Position numbers and translations under genes: made by a program. This document shows positions 1-7,505 of a DNA stretch of 64,000 nucleotides, in pieces (within the stretch, counting starts at the first letter, position 1; each line of letters begins with the position of its first letter). Location of the stretch: NCBI RefSeq assembly GCF_000971195.1, contig NZ_BBLZ01000004.1, positions 248,001-312,000 on the forward strand, read 5' to 3'. This DNA comes from Demequina soli (lineage in GTDB: Bacteria > Actinomycetota > Actinomycetes > Actinomycetales > Demequinaceae). Below the pieces are notes generated by a model. The model saw only the letters and a list, made by a program, of their open reading frames with translations. It ran no database searches and was not told the origin of the DNA.

Positions 1-130
1 GGGCGCCACCGAGGCGTACAACCTCGACGGCGGCGGCTCCTCGACCATGGTGAGCGACGGCTCGCTCGTCAACGACCCGCTCGGCAAGGGCCAGGAGCGC
101 GGCACCTCCGACATCCTCTGGGTCGGCTGA
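1..130 (+). CDS. phosphodiester glycosidase family protein, C-terminal end (partial)
   Basis: The window opens inside a reading frame (codons from base 2, stop TGA 128-130). It gives about 42 residues beginning GATEAYNLDGGGSSTM and continuing through a VNDP..G.ERGTSDILWV pattern. This matches the end of the NAGPA/DUF2233 phosphodiester glycosidase domain, where the NLDGGGSST strand belongs to the active-site region. These proteins are usually exported and act on phosphodiester-linked sugars of the envelope. The next gene starts 1 nt after the stop, so the two are probably cotranscribed. The N-terminus, and any signal peptide, lies outside the window. Confidence 0.8.
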   Translation, partial: GATEAYNLDGGGSSTMVSDGSLVNDPLGKGQERGTSDILWVG

Positions 131-131
131 C

Positions 132-1214
132 GTGCGGGTCCTCATCCCGGCCTACGAGCCCGACGCGCGCCTCGTCGACCTCGTCGCGGCGCTGCGCCCG
201 GGCGCCGCGGTGGTGGTCGTGGACGACGGGTCCGGACCCGCGCATCGTCCCCATTTCGACGCGTGCGAGGCGCTGGGCGCGACCGTGCTACGCCATCCCG
301 CGAACCGCGGGAAGGCGGCGGCGCTCCGGACCGGCTTCGCATGGGCCCTCGCACACGCCCCCGGCGAGGCCGTGGTGTGCGCGGACAGCGACGGCCAGCA
401 CACCGTCGAGGACATCGGCGCCGTCGCCGCGGCGCTCGCCTCGGCCCGGGACGATGCGGTGGTCCTGGGCGTCCGCGCGTTCGCCGGCGACGTGCCGCTG
501 CGCTCGCGCGTGGGCAACCGCGCGACCACGGCCCTGCTCGCCGCCGCCACGGGGCGGCGCGTGACCGACACCCAGACGGGGCTGCGCGGCTACCCCGCCG
601 CGCTGCTGCCCTGGGCGCTCGGCGTGCGCGGCGAGCGGTTCGCGTACGAGCTCGAGCTGCTCCTCGCCGCGTCGCGCCGGGGCATCGCCACGATCGAGGT
701 GCCCATCGCGACCGTGTATCTCTCGGGCAACGCGTCCTCGCACTTCCGCCCGCTCGTGGACTCCGCCCGGGTGATGCGGCCGCTCGTGCTGTTCGCCGCA
801 TCGTCCCTGATCGCGTTCGGGGTGGACACCGTCGCGCTGCTCGCGCTGTCGGCCGCGACCGGCAGCCTCGCCGCCGCGGTGGTGGGCGCGCGGGTGCTGA
901 GCGCCTCGACCAACTTCGCGATCAACCGGCGCACCGTGTTCCGCTCGCGCGGCCGGGTCGGGGCGCAGGCGGTGCGCTACGCCGCGCTCGCGGGCGTCCT
1001 GCTGTTCCTCAGCTACTCGACGCTACGCACGCTGACCGAGCTCGGGGTGCCGCTGCTCGCCGCCAAGGTCGCGACGGACGCCGTGCTGTGGGCGCTGTCC
1101 TACGGGATCCAGCGCTCGCTCGTGTTCGCGCCGACGCCCTCCCCGGCAGCCGCGACGGAATCCACCACCGTGACGCTGATCGCGCACGAAAGCGGCGCGA
1201 GAACGCACGTGTGA
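132..1214 (+). CDS. glycosyltransferase family 2 fused to a GtrA-like membrane domain
   Basis: A 360-residue protein with a GTG start one base after the preceding stop, so the two are translationally coupled. Residues 1-210 are a GT-A glycosyltransferase of the DPM1/polyprenyl-phosphate mannosyltransferase type, with LIPAYEP at the start, VVVVDDGS, and the DSDGQH acidic metal/nucleotide-sugar motif near residue 94. The last ~125 residues hold about four hydrophobic helices typical of GtrA-family flippase-like proteins, including the NFAINRRTVFR segment. The fusion suggests loading a sugar on a polyprenyl phosphate and moving it across the membrane for envelope glycosylation. The glycosidase gene upstream fits that theme. 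The substrate cannot be read from sequence. Confidence 0.85.
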   Translation: MRVLIPAYEPDARLVDLVAALRPGAAVVVVDDGSGPAHRPHFDACEALGATVLRHPANRGKAAALRTGFAWALAHAPGEAVVCADSDGQHTVEDIGAVAAALASARDDAVVLGVRAFAGDVPLRSRVGNRATTALLAAATGRRVTDTQTGLRGYPAALLPWALGVRGERFAYELELLLAASRRGIATIEVPIATVYLSGNASSHFRPLVDSARVMRPLVLFAASSLIAFGVDTVALLALSAATGSLAAAVVGARVLSASTNFAINRRTVFRSRGRVGAQAVRYAALAGVLLFLSYSTLRTLTELGVPLLAAKVATDAVLWALSYGIQRSLVFAPTPSPAAATESTTVTLIAHESGARTHV

Positions 1215-1241
1215 CGCTCGGCCCGCGCGGCAGTGCGCACC

Positions 1242-1247
1242 TATCCT
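1242..1247 (+). promoter_or_regulatory. leaderless -10 element (TATCCT)
   Basis: TATCCT lies exactly 6 nt before the ATG at 1254, with no Shine-Dalgarno sequence between. This spacing places the transcription start on the start codon, as in other actinobacterial leaderless genes. Confidence 0.6.
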
Positions 1248-1253
1248 GGCGCG

Positions 1254-2660
1254 ATGAGTCCCCAGACCGGCGTGGGTCCCGCGCGCCCCGACCGCATGCA
1301 CGCCGTCTCCGACGAGAGCCGCGCCGTCGTCGACCTCGTGCTCGACTACACCCGCCGCCGCGCCCTGTACGAGGACATCCCGCTCGACGTGCCGGCCTCG
1401 CCGGAGGAGCTCGCGCAGGTCGCGTCCGGCTCGATCACGCCGGGGGGTCTCGGCGCCGAGCGTGCCCTCGCGCTGTTCGGCGACGTGCTGGCGCCGACGT
1501 GCCTCTCGACCGACCACCCGGGGTACCTGTCGTTCATCCCCTCGGCCCCGAGCAAGGCCGCCACCGCGTTCGACCTGGTGGTGTCCGCATCGTCCATCTA
1601 CGGCGGGTCCTGGCTCGAGGGCGCGGGCGCCGTGTTCGCAGAGAACGAGGTGCTCGCGTGGCTCGCGGGCGAGCTGGGCCTGCCCGAGACCGCCGGCGGC
1701 GTGTTCGTGCAGGGCGGCACGATCGGCAACCTCTCGGCGCTCGTGGCGGCACGCGACGCGGCCCGCCGCGCGCGGCGCGAGCGCGGCCTGCCCGACCCGG
1801 CCCGCTGGGTGGTGGTGTGCAGCGCGGAGTCGCACTCGTCGGTGGCCTCCGCCGCCGCCGTGATGGACGTCGACTGGGTCGGGATCGAGCCGGACGACGA
1901 CGGCCGGCTCCACGGCCACGCCGTCGAGGACGCGCTCACCGCCCACGGCGACGCGGTGTTCGCGGTGGTGGCGACCGCGGGAACCACCAACTTCGGGATC
2001 GTCGACGACCTCGCGGGCATCGCCGCCGTCACGCGCGCCGCGGGCGTGTGGCTGCACGTCGACGGCGCCTACGGGCTCGCAGGCGCGCTCGTGCCGGCGA
2101 TGCGACCGGCCTACGCGGGCATCGAGCACGCCGACTCGCTCATCGTGGACCCGCACAAGTGGCTGTTCGCGCCGTTCGACGCGTGCGCGCTCCTCTACCG
2201 CGACCCGCAGGTCGCGCGCCGCGCCCACACGCAGCACGCCGAGTACCTCGACGCGCTCACCGAGTCGCCCGACACGAACCCCTCGGACCTCGCGATCCAG
2301 CTCACGCGCCGCGCGCGCGGCCTGCCGCTGTGGTTCTCGCTGGCGACCTACGGGACGAACGAGTACCGCGCGGCGATCTCGTACGGCATCGAGCTCGCGC
2401 GCCGGGTCGCGGACGAGGTGGCGGCGCGGCCGGAGCTGTCGCTCGTGAGGCGCCCTCAGCTGTCGGTCGTGGTGTTCCGGCGCGACGGCTGGAGCGCCGC
2501 CGACTACGAGGCGTGGTCGGCGCGCCTGCTCGCCGACCAGAAGGCGTTCGTGGTGCCCAGCTCCCACCGCGGGGAGCCGGTGCTGCGCATCGCGATCGTC
2601 AACCCGTTGACCACTTTCGAGCTGATCCGCGACGTGCTCGACTCGCTCGACTCGCAATGA
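1254..2660 (+). CDS. pyridoxal-phosphate-dependent group II amino acid decarboxylase
   Basis: A 468-residue enzyme of the aromatic-amino-acid/glutamate decarboxylase fold. The PLP aldimine lysine is K302 in SLIVDPHKWLF, and HVDGAYG supplies the aspartate that binds the pyridine nitrogen. GGTIGNLSAL and ATAGTTNFG are the usual cofactor-pocket segments. I chose ATG 1254 over the in-frame GTG 1233 because a TATCCT box sits 6 nt upstream, as in leaderless genes. The substrate is uncertain. The closest annotation style is 'aspartate aminotransferase family/pyridoxal-dependent decarboxylase'. A second, clearly GAD-type decarboxylase lies 1.6 kb downstream. The gene ends at the left foot of a long inverted repeat shared with the convergent MetE-like gene. 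Confidence 0.82.
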   Translation: MSPQTGVGPARPDRMHAVSDESRAVVDLVLDYTRRRALYEDIPLDVPASPEELAQVASGSITPGGLGAERALALFGDVLAPTCLSTDHPGYLSFIPSAPSKAATAFDLVVSASSIYGGSWLEGAGAVFAENEVLAWLAGELGLPETAGGVFVQGGTIGNLSALVAARDAARRARRERGLPDPARWVVVCSAESHSSVASAAAVMDVDWVGIEPDDDGRLHGHAVEDALTAHGDAVFAVVATAGTTNFGIVDDLAGIAAVTRAAGVWLHVDGAYGLAGALVPAMRPAYAGIEHADSLIVDPHKWLFAPFDACALLYRDPQVARRAHTQHAEYLDALTESPDTNPSDLAIQLTRRARGLPLWFSLATYGTNEYRAAISYGIELARRVADEVAARPELSLVRRPQLSVVVFRRDGWSAADYEAWSARLLADQKAFVVPSSHRGEPVLRIAIVNPLTTFELIRDVLDSLDSQ

Positions 2661-2762
2661 CAGATGTGACAGATGTGACAGATGGGACTCGCGGGACGTA
2701 GGCGGCGGGCGCATGAGTCACGCCGACCCGTCGCCTACGTCCCACGCGTCACATCTGTCATT
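2656..2762. repeat. long imperfect hairpin with a 9-bp direct repeat, between convergent genes
   Basis: The left foot AATGACAGATGTGAC (2656-2670) is the exact reverse complement of 2748-2762. A second paired block, GGGACGTAGGCG (2693-2704) with CGCCTACGTCCC (2732-2743), closes the inner stem. The left arm contains three tandem 9-bp units GACAGATGT/GACAGATGT/GACAGATGG at 2659-2685. It sits between the stops of two convergent genes, so bidirectional termination is the simplest role. Its size and the triplication are unusual for a terminator. Confidence 0.75.
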
Positions 2763-2775
2763 GGGAACCGTACGG

Positions 2776-3993
2776 TCAGCCGTTGAGGAGCTTTGCCGCT
2801 CGGCGCGCGCCCTCGCCCAGCGACTCGAGCTTCGCCCACGCGATGGCCGGGTGGATGCGGCCGCCGAGGCCGCAGTCCGTCGACGCGATGACGTGGTCCG
2901 GACCGACGATCTCCGCGAAGCGGACGATGCGCTCGGCCACCAGGTCGGGGTGCTCGACCACGTTGGTCGCGTGGCTCACCACGCCCGGCAGCAGCGTGGT
3001 GCCGGCGGGCAGCTCGACGTCGCGCCACACCTTCCACTCGTGCTCGTGGCGCACGTTGCCCGCCTCGAAGGAGATCTCGGCGGCGTTGATCTGCGCGACC
3101 AGGTCCGCGATGTGACGGAGCTCGAGGTCCGTGGTGTGCGGGCCGTGCCAGGAGCCCCAGCACAGGTGGATGCGGACCTGCTCGCGCGGCAGCCCCTCGA
3201 TCGCGTGGTTGATCGCGTCGATGCGCGTCTGGATGAACGCGCGGTAGTCCGCGACGGACGGCTCGGGGTTGATCTGGTCCCAGCTCTCGGCCAGCGACGG
3301 GTCGTCGATCTGGAGCGTGAGGCCCGCGTCGGTGACCGCCTTGTACTCCTCGCGCATGACGTCGGCCCACGCCCAGATGTGCTCCTCCTCGGTGGCGAAG
3401 TAGGAGTTGCCGATGCGCGCGGCCGAGCCGGGCGCGAGCGACGTGATGAAGCCGGTGGACAGGCCGGCGGCGTCGAGGCCGCGGCGCAGGCTCGCGATGT
3501 CGGACGCGATCGCGTCGTGGCCGCGGTAGGACAGCGGGCCGACGGCCTCGGGCCAGAACGGCGGCTCGCCCATGAGGACGCCCGAGGTCGGGTCGAAGTA
3601 GGCGGCGGCGAAGCGCACCCAGTCGCGACGGTCCTCCATGGAGGTCAGGCGGATGTTGCCGGGCTCGGAGCGCACCGGGCCGGGGCGCGGCGCGTCCAAG
3701 GCCGGGAGCGCGAGGCCGGCGGTGCGCTGGAACGAGTAGGACCACCAGGCGCCGAAGTCGTGCGCCGCGGTCATGGCCTTGCCGTACTCGCCGTCGCCGA
3801 CGATGGTGATGCCGGCCTCGACCTGCTTGGCGACCAGGTCGGTCACGGCCGCGGCGGCGAGCTCGCGGTACTCGTCGGTCTGGACGAGCGTGAACCCGTC
3901 CTCGGCGACGGCGAGGGCCTGGGTCGCCTCGACGAGCTCGGGCGAGCGCGGCAGCGATCCCGAGGTGGTGGTCTGGATGGTCAGCTCGGACAT
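2776..3993 (-). CDS. cobalamin-independent methionine synthase (MetE C-terminal) family protein
   Basis: A 405-residue single-domain protein of the MetE catalytic/zinc fold. The four zinc ligands can be read in order: H and C in RIHLCWGSWHG, E in EISFEAGN, and C in STDCGLGGR near the end. It lacks the N-terminal half of full-length MetE (about 750 residues). It may therefore be a methionine synthase-like methyltransferase or another thiol transferase of the UROD/MetE superfamily, such as epoxyalkane:CoM transferase-type proteins. The start is ATG 3993, with AAGGAGCC just upstream. The upstream extension of the open frame runs into intergenic DNA and is rejected. The gene diverges from the glutamate decarboxylase gene and converges on the PLP decarboxylase gene. 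Confidence 0.82.
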   Translation of the reverse strand: MSELTIQTTTSGSLPRSPELVEATQALAVAEDGFTLVQTDEYRELAAAAVTDLVAKQVEAGITIVGDGEYGKAMTAAHDFGAWWSYSFQRTAGLALPALDAPRPGPVRSEPGNIRLTSMEDRRDWVRFAAAYFDPTSGVLMGEPPFWPEAVGPLSYRGHDAIASDIASLRRGLDAAGLSTGFITSLAPGSAARIGNSYFATEEEHIWAWADVMREEYKAVTDAGLTLQIDDPSLAESWDQINPEPSVADYRAFIQTRIDAINHAIEGLPREQVRIHLCWGSWHGPHTTDLELRHIADLVAQINAAEISFEAGNVRHEHEWKVWRDVELPAGTTLLPGVVSHATNVVEHPDLVAERIVRFAEIVGPDHVIASTDCGLGGRIHPAIAWAKLESLGEGARRAAKLLNG

Positions 3994-4142
3994 CGAGGCT
4001 CCTTCGGACGCGGGCGATCGCCCGCACGGCAAGCAGGGACGGCCCGCCGGCAATGCCCACCCTGGGTGGATCCGAGGCCTCGTTTGATGCGCGGCGGCCC
4101 GGCCATTGTGCCCGGTCGGGCCCCTGGGCGCCAAAACGGCGG

Positions 4143-4174
4143 GGGGACGATGCGGTGCGCGCCGCATCGTCCCC
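4143..4174. promoter_or_regulatory. perfect inverted pair of the dispersed GGACGATGC word, in a divergent promoter region
   Basis: GGGGACGATGCGG (4143-4155) and its exact reverse complement (4162-4174) enclose a 6-nt loop. It lies in the 259-bp space between two divergently transcribed genes, so an operator is more likely than a terminator. The arms are copies of the window-wide GGACGATGC repeat. Confidence 0.6.
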
Positions 4175-4252
4175 TCGCCCTGCGGCGACGCGCGCCCGGG
4201 GCTACGTTGAATCGGGGAACGCTCAGGGACGCGCGCCACGAGGAGGCCCATC

Positions 4253-5605
4253 ATGTCCGGCACGTTCAGCAGCAGCGACGACTTCGACGACTTCGCGGAG
4301 CCCTGGTACACGCTTCCCGAGGGCAGCATGCCGGCGCAGACCGCGTACGAGATCGTGCACGAGGAGGCGATGCTCGACGGCAACGCCCGCCTCAACCTCG
4401 CGACCTTCGTCGGCACGTGGATGGACGAGCATGCGAACCGCCTCTACGCGGAGACGTTCGACAAGAACATGATCGACAAGGACGAGTACCCCAAGACCGC
4501 GGAGATCGAGACGCGGTGCTGGAGGATCCTCGCCGACCTGTGGCACGCGCCGGACCCGGAGCACGCGATCGGCACGTCGACCGTCGGCTCCTCGGAGGCG
4601 GCGATGCTCGCGGGGCTCGCGCTCATGCGCCGCTGGCGCGCGCGGCGCCGCGAGGCGGGCCTGCCGACCGACCGGCCGAACCTCATCATGAGCGCGGCGG
4701 TGCAGGTGTGCTGGGAGAAGTTCTGCAACTACTGGGACGTCGAGGCGCGCCTGGTGCCGGTGTCGCACGAGCACCCGGCGCTCGACGGGCACGGGCTCGA
4801 GGACTTTGTCGACGAGAACACCATCGGCGTCGTCGCGATCATGGGGGTCACCTACACGGGCGTCTACGAGCCGGTGCGGGCGATCGCCGCCGCGCTCGAC
4901 CGCATCCAGGACGCGACCGGCCTTGACGTGCCCCTGCATGTCGACGGCGCGTCGGGCGCGATGGTCGCGCCGTTCCTGCAGCCCGAGATCGCGTGGGACT
5001 TCCGCGTCGAGCGGGTGGTCTCCATCAACACGTCGGGCCACAAGTACGGCCTGGTCTACCCGGGTCTGGGGTGGGTGGTGTGGCGGAGCGAGGAGCACCT
5101 GCCCGAGGACATGGTGTTCCGCGTGAGCTACCTGGGCGGCGACATGCCCACGCTCGCGCTGAACTTCTCCCGCCCCGGGGCGCAGGTGCTGCTGCAGTAC
5201 TACCTGTTCCTGCGGCTGGGCCGCGAGGGCTACACGGCGGTGCACTCCCACACGCGGGCCGTCGCGCTGTACGTATCCGGGGAGATCGCCGCCATGGGTC
5301 CGTTCGAGCTCGTGAGCGACGGCAGCGACATCCCCGTGTTCGCGTGGAGGCTCAAGGACGGCCACAACCCCAACTGGAACCTCTACCACCTGTCCGACAA
5401 GCTGCGCGCGCGGGGCTGGCAGGTGCCCGCGTATCCGCTCCCCGAGGGGCTCGAGGACATCACGGTGCAGCGGATCGTGGTGCGCCGCGGCAGGCGCGCG
5501 GTCGCGCGCGACTTCCTCGAGGACCTCCGGGCGTGCGTCGACTACCTCGAGGCGCTCGACGGGCCGATCCCGGTCGAGCGGACGAGCTCGGCCTTCCACC
5601 ACTAG
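4253..5605 (+). CDS. glutamate decarboxylase
   Basis: A 450-residue PLP enzyme that should convert glutamate to GABA with consumption of a proton, a cytoplasmic acid-stress and GABA-shunt reaction. The N-terminus carries the GAD-specific MPAQTAYEIVHEEAMLDGN and NLATFVGTWMD region. GTSTVGSSEAAMLAG is the substrate/phosphate loop, HVDGASG the PLP aspartate, and K264 in SINTSGHKYGLVYPG the Schiff-base lysine. ATG 4253 is preceded by GAGGAGG with 6 nt spacing. The length and motif order match bacterial GadA/GadB. No glutamate/GABA antiporter is visible nearby. Confidence 0.92.
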   Translation: MSGTFSSSDDFDDFAEPWYTLPEGSMPAQTAYEIVHEEAMLDGNARLNLATFVGTWMDEHANRLYAETFDKNMIDKDEYPKTAEIETRCWRILADLWHAPDPEHAIGTSTVGSSEAAMLAGLALMRRWRARRREAGLPTDRPNLIMSAAVQVCWEKFCNYWDVEARLVPVSHEHPALDGHGLEDFVDENTIGVVAIMGVTYTGVYEPVRAIAAALDRIQDATGLDVPLHVDGASGAMVAPFLQPEIAWDFRVERVVSINTSGHKYGLVYPGLGWVVWRSEEHLPEDMVFRVSYLGGDMPTLALNFSRPGAQVLLQYYLFLRLGREGYTAVHSHTRAVALYVSGEIAAMGPFELVSDGSDIPVFAWRLKDGHNPNWNLYHLSDKLRARGWQVPAYPLPEGLEDITVQRIVVRRGRRAVARDFLEDLRACVDYLEALDGPIPVERTSSAFHH

Positions 5606-5635
5606 CGCGGGGGACGATGCGCGCGCCCGTAGCGC

Positions 5636-6265
5636 TCAGTCCTCGCCAGCTCCCGGCCGCACGAGCACGGCGGCCGCCAGGAAGCACGCCGCCCCGAGGA
5701 ACGTGCCCAGGTTGGCCCACAGGAGGCTGACGAACGTCTGGGTCTCCGGCACCACGTACGCGCCGATCGCCGACGCCCCGAAAGCGACCGAGCCGACCAT
5801 GTTCAGCCAGGCCGCCTCGGGGGTGCGGGCGCGCACGTGCCAGAGCTCGTGCCGGCGGCGCGCCGCCGCGAGGGCGAGCGCCCCGGACACGAGGAAGGCC
5901 AGGGAGCCCCACGCGTCCGACCGCCAGCCGATGCCGACCGCGCCCGGCGTGGCGACGGCACCGAGCAGCGCCGCGAGCGTGCTGACGTTGAACAGCACCG
6001 TGCCGAGCGACTGGACGGCGGCCGCCCACCAGTCGTAGCGGTCCCCCGTGGTCGCCGTCGGCCGCGGCGGGCGCCTGCCGCTGAGCAGCAGCTGGATCGC
6101 GCCCGCGCCCGTGAACAGGAGCGACCCGACGAAGAAGGTGACGCCCGTCGCGACCGCCCCGGCGGCCTCCTGGAACCACGGCAGGGCGCCGACCATGAAG
6201 CACAGCGACCCCAGCGCGAAGCCCCATGCCTCCGCGCGCAGGCGGATGTAGCGGCGGCGCTCCAT
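5636..6265 (-). CDS. YrhK-like domain membrane protein
   Basis: A 209-residue integral membrane protein with about six hydrophobic helices in two similar halves. Each half has a G-F-x-x-G-S-L-x-F/W-x-x-G type signature: GFALGSLCFMVGALPWF, FFVGSLLFTGAGAIQLL, then NMVGSVAFGASAIGA and LGTFLGAACFLAAAVLV. This pattern fits the YrhK domain, whose function is unknown. The frame is open further upstream. ATG 6265 was chosen because a TAGGCT box lies 7 nt before it and no better ribosome site exists. It is convergent with the glutamate decarboxylase gene, and the 30 bp between them hold a GGACGATGC copy. Confidence 0.7.
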   Translation of the reverse strand: MERRRYIRLRAEAWGFALGSLCFMVGALPWFQEAAGAVATGVTFFVGSLLFTGAGAIQLLLSGRRPPRPTATTGDRYDWWAAAVQSLGTVLFNVSTLAALLGAVATPGAVGIGWRSDAWGSLAFLVSGALALAAARRRHELWHVRARTPEAAWLNMVGSVAFGASAIGAYVVPETQTFVSLLWANLGTFLGAACFLAAAVLVRPGAGED

Positions 6266-6272
6266 GAGCCCG

Positions 6273-6278
6273 AGCCTA
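6273..6278 (-). promoter_or_regulatory. leaderless -10 element (TAGGCT)
   Basis: Read on the minus strand, TAGGCT stands 7 nt before the ATG at 6265, with no ribosome-binding site in the spacer. Confidence 0.55.
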
Positions 6279-6493
6279 GGGCGCCGCGCGCCCCGATGTG
6301 ACGAAGGCCACGTCCGCGCGGCCCCGACGGCCACGCGGCGCCGGACGTGGGCGGGCGTAGCAGGGGCGCGATCGCCGCGCGCGCCGCCCGGCACGATGCC
6401 CGATTCGCGCCTTCCGCACGATTCTGGGAGCGGTCCACAAGCGCACCGTGATCATTTTGTTACCTTCGTTCGATGCGTGAGAGGAGTTTCCCG

Positions 6494-7447
6494 TTGTCGA
6501 GTTTTCGCGCAAATCTCCACCGCCACGCCAACCGCGTGGCCGCCACCGCCGTCGCCGGTGGCGCCCTGAGCCTGGGCTATGCGACCGCCGCGATGGCGTC
6601 GCCGGCCCCCCTGCCGGCGGACACGCCGCAGCAGGCGAGCGAGGCGGTCCGGACCGAGACCACCGTCGCCCCGATCACCGCGAGCGCCAAGGCTGACTGG
6701 GGCGTCGACGAGCTTCCCCAGGTCGAGGTCACCCCCTTGTGGGAGCAGCCCGCCCAGATCAAGAAGGCCCGCGCGCTCGCGTCCGACCCGGAGGTGGTCG
6801 CGACCGCAGCCGTGCACCTGCGCACCGCCGCCGACGGCGGAGCGGAGTCGCTCGCCGTGCTCGCGGACGGCACCAAGCTCGGCACGGACGCCGACGAGGT
6901 CACCCGCGGCGACTTCACCCGCGTCTACACCAAGGACGGGCTCACCGGCTTCGTCGCGAGCCACCTGCTCGACAACCTCGCGGATCTGCGTGCCGCCGAG
7001 GAGGCGGCCGCCGCCAAGGCCGCCGAGGAGGCCGCCGCCACCGCCGCCGCGTCGACCGCGTCGACCGCGTCGACCACGAGCACCGCCACCACGTCGGTCG
7101 CCTCGTCCACCAGCGCCTCGTACTCGAGCATCGTCGCGGCCGCGCAGTCCCAGATCGGGTCGGCCTACGTGTACGCCTCCGCGACGCCGGGCGCGTTCGA
7201 CTGCTCCGGCCTCGTGTCGTGGTCCTACGCCCAGGTGGGCATCAGCGTCCCCCACTCGTCGAGCGCGGTCCGCGCGGTCGGCACGGTCATCTCGGCCTCC
7301 GAGGCGCGTCCCGGCGACGTCATCTGGTCGCCCGGCCACGTGTCGATCTACGCGGGTGGCAACCAGCAGATCGAGGCCGTCGGCCCCGGCAGCGGCGTCC
7401 AGCAGACGTCGATCTGGCAGTCCAGCCCGGTGTTCCTGCGCTTCTGA
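6494..7447 (+). CDS. secreted NlpC/P60 peptidoglycan hydrolase
   Basis: A 317-residue exported cell-wall enzyme. I place the start at TTG 6494, because GAGGAG (6481-6486) precedes it by 7 nt; an in-frame ATG at 6473 lies upstream of that site. Residues ~8-34 form a signal peptide (HRHANRV, then a hydrophobic Ala/Gly-rich core ending AMASP). The middle contains an SH3b-like stretch (HLRTAADGGAESLAVLADG...VYTKDGLTGFVASHLL) and an Ala/Thr/Ser linker. The last ~105 residues are the NlpC/P60 catalytic domain, with DCSGLVSWSY (nucleophile Cys) and PGHVSIYAG (His). It should cleave D-glutamyl-diaminopimelate or similar stem-peptide bonds during growth or division. No c-di-AMP riboswitch was recognised in the 228-bp upstream region. 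Confidence 0.88.
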   Translation: MSSFRANLHRHANRVAATAVAGGALSLGYATAAMASPAPLPADTPQQASEAVRTETTVAPITASAKADWGVDELPQVEVTPLWEQPAQIKKARALASDPEVVATAAVHLRTAADGGAESLAVLADGTKLGTDADEVTRGDFTRVYTKDGLTGFVASHLLDNLADLRAAEEAAAAKAAEEAAATAAASTASTASTTSTATTSVASSTSASYSSIVAAAQSQIGSAYVYASATPGAFDCSGLVSWSYAQVGISVPHSSSAVRAVGTVISASEARPGDVIWSPGHVSIYAGGNQQIEAVGPGSGVQQTSIWQSSPVFLRF

Positions 7448-7465
7448 CGCGCCACCCGGACCCTC

Positions 7466-7491
7466 GCGGTCGGCGGTCCCCCGCCGGCCGC
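7466..7491 (+). terminator. GC hairpin after the NlpC/P60 gene
   Basis: GCGGTCGGCGG (7466-7476) pairs with CCGCCGGCCGC (7481-7491) around a 4-nt loop, with one G·T pair. There is no T-tract. It lies directly before the -10 box of the next gene. Confidence 0.6.
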
Positions 7492-7493
7492 GA

Positions 7494-7499
7494 TACGGT
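7494..7499 (+). promoter_or_regulatory. leaderless -10 element (TACGGT)
   Basis: TACGGT is followed by 6 nt and the ATG at 7506. The spacer contains no Shine-Dalgarno sequence. Confidence 0.6.
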
Positions 7500-7505
7500 C
7501 GCGGC

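Noticed and set aside
2659..2685. Three tandem 9-bp repeats considered as a CRISPR seed
   Set aside because: Units are contiguous without spacers, far too short, and no cas gene is present.
263..2701. 812-codon Arg/Ala-rich frame overlapping the glycosyltransferase and decarboxylase genes
   Set aside because: No conserved motif. It crosses two well-supported genes in another frame and is explained by codon bias.
2713..4926. 737-codon plus-strand frame over the MetE-like gene
   Set aside because: Composition typical of an antisense shadow, and it overlaps the GAD start and a divergent promoter region.
6266..6493. Possible c-di-AMP riboswitch before the NlpC/P60 gene
   Set aside because: The region is GC-rich with hairpins, but I could not match the conserved ydaO core. 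Only the family habit suggested it.
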